Both the position numbers and the translations under genes were made by a program. A stretch of DNA of 9,966 nucleotides, from contig VERS01000029.1 in assembly GCA_018882545.1 (NCBI GenBank), positions 1 to 9,966 of the forward strand. Reading direction: 5' to 3'. Each line of letters opens with the position of its first letter. Positions within the stretch are counted from its first letter, which is position 1. The stretch is from Mycobacterium sp. GTDB taxonomy: Bacteria; Actinomycetota; Actinomycetes; Mycobacteriales; Mycobacteriaceae. The notes beneath the pieces were generated by a model, which saw only the letters and a list, made by a program, of their open reading frames with translations, ran no database searches and was not told the DNA's origin. Shown piece by piece: positions 1 through 5,758 of the stretch.

Positions 1-388
1 TCTCCGCTGCCGCGGCGTAATACTGCAGACCGGATACCGCCGCGCCGTACTGCATCATGTCGATGATCAGCTGGGGCTGACCGGTCTCGGCCTTGAGCAG
101 AAACTTCAGCTCATCGGCGCGGTCCTCGATCACCTTGACCGCGTTGGAGATCACCGCCTGGCGTTCCTGCGGCGTCATCCGCGGCCACGGGCCCTTGTCG
201 AAGGCCTTGCGCGCGGCCGCGCAGGCGGCATCGACGTCGGCCGCCGCCGCCATCGGCACCCGTCCGACGTATTCGCCGGTGGCCGGCGAGTAAACCTCGA
301 TGACCTCGGTGCTCGACGGCTCCACCCACTTGCCGCCGATGAACAACTTGTCGAATTCGGTCCTGTAGGCCGCCTGTGTCATGGACAT
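1..388 (-). CDS. Aldehyde dehydrogenase, N-terminal part (cut by the window edge)
   Basis: The minus strand is open from 388 to the window edge, giving about 129 residues. They read like the start of an NAD(P)-dependent aldehyde dehydrogenase: an opening FIGGKWVEPSS block, then SPATGEYVGRVP, an alanine-rich helix ending in RKAFDKGPWPRM, and the ERQAVI..ADELKFLLKAETGQP helix pair. This is the first part of the Rossmann-type cofactor domain. The catalytic Cys and Glu lie beyond the window, so activity cannot be judged. Two in-frame ATGs compete, at 388 and 382, and neither has a clear Shine-Dalgarno. The gene lies 36 bp downstream of the methyltransferase on the same strand, so the two may be cotranscribed. 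By position it matches Rv0223c of M. tuberculosis (from memory). The family is secure; the aldehyde substrate is unknown. Confidence 0.88.
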   Translation of the reverse strand, partial: MSMTQAAYRTEFDKLFIGGKWVEPSSTEVIEVYSPATGEYVGRVPMAAAADVDAACAAARKAFDKGPWPRMTPQERQAVISNAVKVIEDRADELKFLLKAETGQPQLIIDMMQYGAAVSGLQYYAAAAE

Positions 389-424
389 CACAGTACCGAG
401 GATCTGCGTCGCCGAGAACCTGTG

Positions 425-1186
425 TCACTTTCTGCGCAACACCAGCACCAGGTTGCTCACCAGGAATTCCCGGACCCCGGGAACCGATGTCAGCCACCAC
501 GCCCATCGCGGGTGGTAGCGGGGGAACGCGGCCACCAGAGCGCCGGTGGACCGAGCCCACTGCAGACCCTCGGTGACCGACACCGCGAACAACGACGACC
601 CGTAGTCGTTCTTCGGCGGATGCCCATGCCGCCGGGTGTAGCGGCGCGCCGCCCGGTCACCGCCGAGGTAGTGCCACAGGCCGGTCTCGTGGCCGCCGAA
701 CGGCCCCAGCCACACGGTGTAGGACAAGATCGCCAGGCCGCCGGGCCGAGTCACCCGCAGCATCTCGGTACCCAGCCGCCAGGGCGCTGCCACGTGTTCG
801 GCGACATTGGAGGACAGGCACACATCGACGCTGCTGTCGGCGAACGGCAACGCCAGGCCGGAGGCCCGCACGAAGGTGCCCGGCCCGCCCCGGCCGAAGT
901 GGTCGGCGGCATGCATTTCCCGCGGGTCCGGTTCCACGCCGATGTAGCTCCACCCCGCCCGGGTCAACGCCGTCGCGAAGTAGCCCGGACCGCCGCCGAC
1001 GTCGAGGATCGTCGTGCCCCGGCCGCAGCCGTACCGGTGCCACAACCCGGTCACCATAGCGGCGGTGTCTGCGGCGAGGGCGCCGTAGAACCGGTCCGGG
1101 TCGGACTGCTCATAACGAAAGGCGGACAGCAGGCGTACCGAACGGCCCAGCGTCGCCCGCCGAGTGAAGGCATCGGTCACCGGCAC
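425..1186 (-). CDS. mtrP: SAM-dependent class I methyltransferase, MtrP/Rv0224c type
   Basis: A 253-residue protein with a Rossmann-like methyltransferase core. Motif I is LDVGGGPGYF at 61-70, the acidic residue that would bind the SAM ribose is E85 in GVEPD, and LPFADSSVD (113-121) and RPGG (147-150) are the later core motifs. The C-terminal HPRWAWW and REFLVSNLVLVL stretch is hydrophobic and may contact membrane. The open frame runs back to 1273, but that would reach into the glycosyltransferase on the other strand. I chose GTG 1186 (GTG 1180 is the alternative) because it gives the length I recall for Rv0224c and sits 7 nt from a TAGGGT -10 element. From memory, the C. glutamicum relative MtrP is a putative methyltransferase needed for efficient trehalose-mycolate transport; whether this one modifies the same lipid is inference. 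The methyl acceptor is unknown. Confidence 0.9.
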   Translation of the reverse strand: MPVTDAFTRRATLGRSVRLLSAFRYEQSDPDRFYGALAADTAAMVTGLWHRYGCGRGTTILDVGGGPGYFATALTRAGWSYIGVEPDPREMHAADHFGRGGPGTFVRASGLALPFADSSVDVCLSSNVAEHVAAPWRLGTEMLRVTRPGGLAILSYTVWLGPFGGHETGLWHYLGGDRAARRYTRRHGHPPKNDYGSSLFAVSVTEGLQWARSTGALVAAFPRYHPRWAWWLTSVPGVREFLVSNLVLVLRRK

Positions 1187-1193
1187 CGCACCG

Positions 1194-1199
1194 ACCCTA
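1194..1199 (-). promoter_or_regulatory. Candidate -10 element of a leaderless promoter for the methyltransferase
   Basis: On the minus strand TAGGGT matches the mycobacterial TANNNT -10 pattern. Seven bases separate it from GTG 1186, so transcription would begin at the start codon itself. A TTGAGC box at 1221-1216 lies 16 bp upstream and resembles a SigA -35 (TTGA matches). No Shine-Dalgarno would fit in a transcript of this kind. This is sequence inference only. Confidence 0.5.
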
Positions 1200-1212
1200 G
1201 CGACCCGGGCGA

Positions 1213-1218
1213 TAGGCT
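1213..1218 (+). promoter_or_regulatory. Candidate -10 element of a leaderless promoter for the glycosyltransferase
   Basis: TAGGCT fits TANNNT on the plus strand. It ends 5 nt before GTG 1224 and 8 nt before ATG 1227, so an RNA starting at either codon would be leaderless. No good Shine-Dalgarno precedes these codons. The -35 region (about 1190-1196) has only a weak match (GAC). The element overlaps the -35 box proposed for the divergent methyltransferase gene. Confidence 0.45.
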
Positions 1219-1226
1219 CAACGGTG

Positions 1227-2390
1227 ATGTCCGGTTCCGTTCGCTCCGTGCTGATGCTGTGCTGGCGCGACACCGGACATCCGCAGGGCGGCGGCAGCGA
1301 GACCTACCTGCAGCGGATCGGCTCGCTGTTGGCCGACGCCGGGGTCGATGTCACCTTGCGCACCGCCCGCTATGAAGGCGCCGCCCGGGTCGACTCGGTC
1401 GACGGCGTGCGGATCAGCCGCGGCGGTGGCCGCTACACCGTCTACATCCGGGCCGGACTGGCCATGGTGGCGTCCCGGGTAGGCCTCGGACCGCTCCGGC
1501 AGGTCCGCCCCGATGTGGTGATCGACAGCCAAAACGGGCTGCCCTTCCTGGCGCGGCTTGCCTTCGGGCGGCGGGTGGTGGTGCTCGTGCACCACTGCCA
1601 TCGCGAACAGTGGCCGGTCGCCGGACGAGTACTCAGTCGGATCGGATGGCTCGTCGAGTCCCGGCTGTCGCCGTGGCTGCACCGCCGCAACCAGTACGTC
1701 ACCGTGTCGCTGCCGTCCGCGCGCGATCTGGCCGACCTCGGCGTCGACAGCGGCCGGGTCGCGGTGGTCCGCAACGGTCTGGACGAGGCGCCGCCGCACA
1801 CCCTGACCGGGCATCCCTCGGCGACCCCGCGTGTTGTGGTGTTGTCCCGCCTCGTTCCGCACAAGCAGATCGAGGACGCGCTGGACGCGGTGGCGCAGCT
1901 GCTGCCGCGGGTACCCGATCTACACCTCGACGTCGTCGGCGGCGGATGGTGGCAGGACAGGCTTGTCGAGCATGCCCAGCGGCTCGGCATCGCCGAGGCG
2001 GTCACCTTTCACGGTCACGTCGACGACGCCACCAAACACGTTCTGGTGCAACGCTCCTGGGTCCATGTGCTGCCCTCCCGCAAGGAGGGCTGGGGTCTGG
2101 CGGTCGTCGAGGCGGCCCGGCAGAAGATTCCGACCATCGGCTACCGGTCCTCCGGCGGCCTCACGGACTCGATTGTCGACGGCGTCACCGGCCTGCTCGT
2201 CGACAGTCACGGCGAGTTGGTCAACCGTCTCGAGGAACTGCTCGGCGACCGGGTGCTGCGGGAGGAACTCGGCGCCAAGGCCGAGGCCAGAAGCCGCGAG
2301 TTCTCCTGGCCGCAGACTGCGGCCGCGATGCGGACCGTGCTGGAAACCGTCTACGCCGGCGGGCGTATCAGCGGGGTGATAACGCCGTGA
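1227..2390 (+). CDS. GT4-family glycosyltransferase, Rv0225 type
   Basis: A 387-residue GT-B fold retaining glycosyltransferase. The N-terminal domain has the GGGSE loop (21-25) and the LVHHCHREQWP stretch (120-130). The C-terminal nucleotide-sugar domain has SRLVPHKQ (207-214), DVVGGG (235-240), FHGHV (261-265) and the GT4 EX7E motif (E287 in KEGWG to E295), with SSGG (308-311). No membrane helix is evident, so it probably acts at the cytoplasmic face on a lipid or polyprenyl-linked acceptor. The frame stays open back to 1164, but the first 21 codons overlap the methyltransferase start. ATG 1227 (or GTG 1224) is preferred because it follows the TAGGCT element and matches the length I recall for Rv0225. 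Its TGA overlaps the GTG of the next gene. Donor and acceptor cannot be read from sequence; the lipoglycan and mycolate genes nearby suggest an envelope glycolipid. Confidence 0.92.
   Translation: MSGSVRSVLMLCWRDTGHPQGGGSETYLQRIGSLLADAGVDVTLRTARYEGAARVDSVDGVRISRGGGRYTVYIRAGLAMVASRVGLGPLRQVRPDVVIDSQNGLPFLARLAFGRRVVVLVHHCHREQWPVAGRVLSRIGWLVESRLSPWLHRRNQYVTVSLPSARDLADLGVDSGRVAVVRNGLDEAPPHTLTGHPSATPRVVVLSRLVPHKQIEDALDAVAQLLPRVPDLHLDVVGGGWWQDRLVEHAQRLGIAEAVTFHGHVDDATKHVLVQRSWVHVLPSRKEGWGLAVVEAARQKIPTIGYRSSGGLTDSIVDGVTGLLVDSHGELVNRLEELLGDRVLREELGAKAEARSREFSWPQTAAAMRTVLETVYAGGRISGVITP
2373..2380 (+). promoter_or_regulatory. Shine-Dalgarno for the small membrane gene
   Basis: GGGGTGAT, 6 nt before GTG 2387, pairs well with the 16S 3' end (compare GAGGTGAT). 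It supports starting the small gene at 2387, inside the glycosyltransferase stop codon. Confidence 0.55.
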
Positions 2391-2770
2391 GCGCCGCCCG
2401 GCCAAAACCGTTGCAGTACATCGCTTACTGCTGTGGCAAGGTACTGCCGCCGGAGATGGACGACTGGGTGGCTCAGGACCTGGCCGGACCGGGCGCCCGG
2501 CTGCGCACGCTGGTGCGGGTCAGCATCCCGGCGATCATCATCGTGGCGCCGCTGTGGCTGCTGCCGGCCAGCGTCGGCATGCATCTGGCGATGAGCGCAC
2601 TGCTGCTACTGCCCTTCGTGTACTTCGCCCACGCGCTGGACAAGATCTGGCGGGCTCACCGGTTGCGGCAGCACGGACTGGATCCGGATCTGGTCGAGGA
2701 ACGCACCCGCCGCCGCGACGCCCGGATCCGGGCCGATTACGAGCGGCGTCACGGCCGTCCGCCGGACTGA
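2387..2770 (+). CDS. Small two-helix membrane protein (DUF5313-like), coupled to the glycosyltransferase
   Basis: A 127-residue protein starting at GTG 2387, within the GTGA overlap with the glycosyltransferase stop. The N-terminus has a conserved-looking block, PLQYIAYCCGKVLPPEMDDW (residues 8-27), followed by VAQDLAGPGARLRTLVR. Two adjacent hydrophobic helices follow at about 45-62 and 64-82, then a charged tail rich in Arg and Glu (86-127). This layout resembles the mycobacterial DUF5313 family as I remember it; that assignment is tentative and the function is unknown. Coupled translation suggests it is made in fixed ratio with the glycosyltransferase and might anchor or regulate it at the membrane (inference). 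I do not recall an equivalent between Rv0225 and Rv0226c in M. tuberculosis. Its last 22 nt overlap, antiparallel, the end of the polytopic protein gene. The frame is open much further upstream, but that part lies inside the glycosyltransferase. Confidence 0.82.
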   Translation: MSAARPKPLQYIAYCCGKVLPPEMDDWVAQDLAGPGARLRTLVRVSIPAIIIVAPLWLLPASVGMHLAMSALLLLPFVYFAHALDKIWRAHRLRQHGLDPDLVEERTRRRDARIRADYERRHGRPPD

Positions 2771-4458
2771 CCGGGCCGACGGGTCCAGGCCACCGCCGAT
2801 CCGACGGCGCCCAGGATGAGGGTGGCGGCCCACACCAGGTGCGCGACGACCATCGCGATGCGGCGCGCCCGCGGCGCCGGAGCGGCCGTGCCGCCGACCC
2901 GATACAGCGCCACGTCGCCGTCGGCGTAGGCCACCGGCAGCTGGGAGAGGGTCTGGCCGGAGCCCATCGGACCCGGTGTCCCGAACTCCACCAGCAGCCA
3001 GCCGACCCCGGCACTGGCCAGCGCCTCCGGCCCGGCGCCCGATTCGAGCATCCGCTGCACCGCCCGGGCCCGGATACCCTCGCCGGGCACGACCTGCCCG
3101 GACACCAGCAGGTCACCGGTGCTGAGCACCTCGGCGCGCACCCATCGTGGCACCGGATCGAGCACCGGGGCGGGGCCGGCCCACCCGAACCGGCGCATCG
3201 TGGCTGCCGGCAGCACCGCCACCGGCGCCGGATCGGCGTTGATCCGGTCGGCGATCTGCTGCCACCCCGGCGGGTAGCGCACCGAGCGCAGCTTCCCGCC
3301 GACCCCCAGCGCCAGATCGGGCAGCGCCGCCAGAACCGCGACACAGCAGAGCAGCGCCGCCATCCCTGGCCACAGCCAGCGCCGCAGGACCAGCACGGCG
3401 CCCGCGGCGGCCAGCGCGTAGCCCGGCATCGCCAGCGCGACCCATTTTTGCCCATCCCGCAGGACCGCCAGACCCGGGACCGTCTCGACCGCCGCCCGCA
3501 ACAGCGCGAGGCCGGGTCCGGTGGCCAGTGCCGCCGGCAGCAGGACGGCAGCCACTGCCAGACCCAACAGCGGGGTGCCGGTCCGGCGGCGCACCAGCAG
3601 CGGAACACCGCAAGCCACCACCCCCAGCAGAACCACCGTGCCCAACAGTGCGAATCCGGTTGTCCGGCTGGCCGGTACCGCCTCGGAGTTCCAGATCCCG
3701 CCCAGCCCGGCGAGACTGCCCAGGGTGCCCAGCAGCGGTTCGGCCCGTGGCGCGAACGCCGCCAAGCCGTCCGCACGGGTGCTGGCCAGTCCGCTGCCCA
3801 GCAGTGACGCGGCCACCCACGGGACCGCGGCCAGTGCGCTCACGACCACAACAGCGCCCGCGCCGTGCCGGCGCCGCACCCCGGTTCCCGGTACGGCCAG
3901 GCAGACCAGCGCCACCATCGCCGCGAGTACGGCGCCGGTGGGGGTCAGCCCGGCCAGGGCGACCCAGAACGCCAGCCCCGCCCACCGGCCCAGGTTGGGG
4001 CCTGCGTTCCGCAGATCCATCACCGACCGGGCCACCCAGGGTAGGCAACCGTAGGCCAGCAGCAGACTCCAATGCCCTTGCAGAAGACGTTCGGCGACAA
4101 AGGGATTCCACACCGCCACCGTGGCGCTGACCAGTTGGCCCGGCAGGCCCGCCTCCGGGAGAAGTTCGGCGGCCACCCGACCCGCGCCCCAGCCCGCAAG
4201 CATCAGCGCCGCCACCAGCAGACCCTTCACCAGCACGCCGCCGTCCAGGGCGGCCGACAGCACGACGATCGCGAAATCCTGCGGTACCGCACGCGGTGCG
4301 GACTCGCCGAGGCCGAGGGCCCCGTCGGAGAGATAGGAACGCGGTGTCGAGACCGCATCGCGGATCAACAGGTAGCCGGGTGCCAGCAGGGGCGCTGTCA
4401 CGACAACGGCTAGGAGCAGGGCGTACCCCGGAAGGGCCCACCGGGCCGGCACGGTCAC
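2749..4458 (-). CDS. mmpA: Polytopic membrane protein, MmpA/Rv0226c type
   Basis: A 569-residue integral membrane protein with roughly ten to eleven hydrophobic segments. They include about 11-32, 76-93, 161-190, 201-220, 267-289, 296-313, 340-358 and 366-384, plus a final helix at 534-558. A soluble, probably extracytoplasmic domain of about 145 residues (388-532) precedes the last helix. WNPFVAERLLQGHW (117-130) followed by LAYGCLPW, with RD (33-34) in the first loop, gives a GT-C-like impression, but no catalytic assignment is safe. The open frame reaches 4689, yet the extra 77 codons lie inside the upstream gene. GTG 4458 overlaps the upstream TGA (GTGA) and gives nearly the length I recall for Rv0226c; GTG 4452 is possible. 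From memory, the C. glutamicum relative MmpA is needed for surface transport of trehalose lipids. It is translated with the DUF3068 gene, so the two products may act together. Confidence 0.9.
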   Translation of the reverse strand: MTVPARWALPGYALLLAVVVTAPLLAPGYLLIRDAVSTPRSYLSDGALGLGESAPRAVPQDFAIVVLSAALDGGVLVKGLLVAALMLAGWGAGRVAAELLPEAGLPGQLVSATVAVWNPFVAERLLQGHWSLLLAYGCLPWVARSVMDLRNAGPNLGRWAGLAFWVALAGLTPTGAVLAAMVALVCLAVPGTGVRRRHGAGAVVVVSALAAVPWVAASLLGSGLASTRADGLAAFAPRAEPLLGTLGSLAGLGGIWNSEAVPASRTTGFALLGTVVLLGVVACGVPLLVRRRTGTPLLGLAVAAVLLPAALATGPGLALLRAAVETVPGLAVLRDGQKWVALAMPGYALAAAGAVLVLRRWLWPGMAALLCCVAVLAALPDLALGVGGKLRSVRYPPGWQQIADRINADPAPVAVLPAATMRRFGWAGPAPVLDPVPRWVRAEVLSTGDLLVSGQVVPGEGIRARAVQRMLESGAGPEALASAGVGWLLVEFGTPGPMGSGQTLSQLPVAYADGDVALYRVGGTAAPAPRARRIAMVVAHLVWAATLILGAVGSAVAWTRRPGQSGGRP

Positions 4459-5651
4459 CGTCGCGGGGGCGGGGGCTCCGGTCGACGGGTGGGAATCTTC
4501 TCCGTGGGCGCCTGCGCGGCAGGCATCGGGCCCGTCTCGTCCCTGCCGAACAGCCCGATGCCGATGTCGTCCTCGCTGGCCTCGGGGAGCGCCGCCTCCA
4601 CCCGGTTGCTGAACAGGCCGAGCAACACGCCGCCGATCAGGCTCACCACCCCGGCGGCGGCCAGGGTGATCGGCAGGATGCGCGACCACAGCGCCACCCG
4701 GTCGCGCTCGGCGCGTGCCGCCGCGACCTGCGACTCGACGGTCTGCTCGGTGGAGGTCACCGTGTAATCGGCGAAGGCCGCCTCGGGCTTGAGCGGATCG
4801 CGCGCGTAGTAGTGGTTGGCGCGCTCCTGGGCCTTGACGATGGTTCCGCTCACCGGATCGACCCAGAAGGTGCGCTGCGCGGCGTAGTACCGGGTCATCT
4901 TGATCGGCTCGTACGGGTCGTCGCTGGCGATCCCCCAGAGTTCGGCGCGGGCGGTCACCTCGCCGTCCTCGTTCTTGTCGTACAGCGAGGCGTATTTGAT
5001 CAGTTCGACGAGCTTGCCGTCGGCGTCGTAACCCACGTTCTGGGTGAAGCGGTAGGTGGTCAGGCCGTTGACGTCGTCCTCGCCCTCGTAATTGGCATCG
5101 AAGGCTTTTTGCGCAATCGGGTCGAAGTAGGGGTAGGACTTCTTCTCGGTGTTGAACGGAAACCGGTAGGACAGCCCGGAATGCGGCAGCGCGATATTGG
5201 TGGCCGGTTTGTCGTCCTCGATGGTCCGGGGTTTCTGCACCGAGCCGCCGGGCCGGTCGTCGTCGGACACCGCCTCAGCGGAGCTGCGGTTCAACGTCAC
5301 CGTGTCGACCATGGCCAGCAGCAGGCCGCTGTCCTTCTGTTTGTCGTTGCGGCGCACCGTGGTGCCCACCTGGAATGTCACCACCTCGGCATTGGCCGGG
5401 GTCTCCACCGTCATCGCCTGCTGGGAGACCAGCGGGACGTTCTTGTCGACGACGAAGCGCGACCCCGACAGCGAAGCCGGATCCAGCGCGGTGCCGGTCC
5501 CGGCCGAGACCAGGGTCTGGTCGATGCTCAGCGGGATCTTGCGGATCTTGCCCGCGGTGTAGGTGGCCAGCAGCACCGCGGCGATCAGCAGGGCTGATCC
5601 GAGTCCGATGAGGCCCAGCGCCGCGAGACGTAACAAGCTTGCGCGGTTCAC
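4455..5651 (-). CDS. lmcA: DUF3068 membrane protein, LmcA/Rv0227c type
   Basis: A 398-residue protein with helix 1 at about 8-30, a large extracytoplasmic domain (about 33-320), helix 2 at 325-347, and a cytoplasmic tail ending in a proline/arginine run (EKIPTRRPEPPPPRR). Marks of the family (DUF3068, also called PorA family) include KIRKIPLSIDQT (35-46), YRFPFNTEKKSYPYFDP (162-178), YRFTQNV (200-206) and YYAAQRTFWVDPVSG (255-269). Despite the family name there is no sign of a small porin here. Start GTG 5651 is supported by a strong AAGGAGG site and a helix that begins at once. From memory, LmcA of C. glutamicum is needed for lipomannan maturation and lipoarabinomannan synthesis, and the mycobacterial gene appears essential. 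The periplasmic domain may bind or present lipoglycan precursors (inference). It is first in an operon with the polytopic protein gene. Confidence 0.93.
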   Translation of the reverse strand: MNRASLLRLAALGLIGLGSALLIAAVLLATYTAGKIRKIPLSIDQTLVSAGTGTALDPASLSGSRFVVDKNVPLVSQQAMTVETPANAEVVTFQVGTTVRRNDKQKDSGLLLAMVDTVTLNRSSAEAVSDDDRPGGSVQKPRTIEDDKPATNIALPHSGLSYRFPFNTEKKSYPYFDPIAQKAFDANYEGEDDVNGLTTYRFTQNVGYDADGKLVELIKYASLYDKNEDGEVTARAELWGIASDDPYEPIKMTRYYAAQRTFWVDPVSGTIVKAQERANHYYARDPLKPEAAFADYTVTSTEQTVESQVAAARAERDRVALWSRILPITLAAAGVVSLIGGVLLGLFSNRVEAALPEASEDDIGIGLFGRDETGPMPAAQAPTEKIPTRRPEPPPPRR

Positions 5652-5661
5652 GCTGCCTAGG

Positions 5662-5668
5662 CCTCCTT
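5662..5668 (-). promoter_or_regulatory. Strong Shine-Dalgarno of the DUF3068 gene
   Basis: AAGGAGG on the minus strand, 10 nt before GTG 5651. It is the best ribosome site in the window and fixes the start of the DUF3068 protein. Confidence 0.7.
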
Positions 5669-5690
5669 CGCGCGGTCGGTAACCGAGTTG

Positions 5691-5696
5691 ACCCTA
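5691..5696 (-). promoter_or_regulatory. Possible -10 element upstream of the DUF3068 operon
   Basis: TAGGGT (TANNNT) on the minus strand would place the RNA start near 5684, leaving a leader of about 33 nt that contains the AAGGAGG site. I see no convincing -35 box; the region upstream is a GC-rich near-repeat. The hexamer is identical to the one proposed for the methyltransferase. Confidence 0.3.
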
Positions 5697-5745
5697 ACAG
5701 CCGGAACCCGGCCGAACCCGGGACGCAGGGAAAAGACGGGCAGGG

Positions 5746-5751
5746 CACACT
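5746..5751 (+). promoter_or_regulatory. Possible -10 element of the acyltransferase gene
   Basis: CACACT keeps the two most conserved -10 positions (A2, T6) and ends 7 nt before ATG 5759, which again would give a leaderless RNA. No well-spaced Shine-Dalgarno is present. The match is weak and could be chance. Confidence 0.2.
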
Positions 5752-5758
5752 GGCGGGT

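Noticed and set aside
1164..1226. Longer glycosyltransferase start at ATG 1164
   Set aside because: It would overlap the methyltransferase coding sequence, adds 21 residues without family similarity, and lies upstream of the proposed -10.
1187..1273. Longer methyltransferase start at ATG 1273
   Set aside because: It would extend into the divergent glycosyltransferase gene and add 29 residues with no methyltransferase character.
2554..3807. Long plus-strand frame of over 400 codons opposite the polytopic membrane gene
   Set aside because: Its product is Arg/Gln/Pro/His-rich low-complexity sequence, typical of the antisense of a GC-rich hydrophobic gene.
2749..4689. Full 646-residue open frame for the polytopic membrane protein
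   Set aside because: The first 77 codons lie inside the DUF3068 gene and read as low-complexity Arg/Gly/Pro sequence; the GTG at 4458, overlapping the upstream stop, gives the family length.
4296..5597. Long plus-strand frame of over 400 codons opposite the DUF3068 gene
   Set aside because: It is a GC-driven shadow; the minus-strand frame has a clear family match, membrane helices and a strong ribosome site.
5688..5693. TTGACC as a -35 box for the acyltransferase gene
   Set aside because: No -10-like hexamer is found 16-18 bp downstream; that position is GC-rich repeat sequence.
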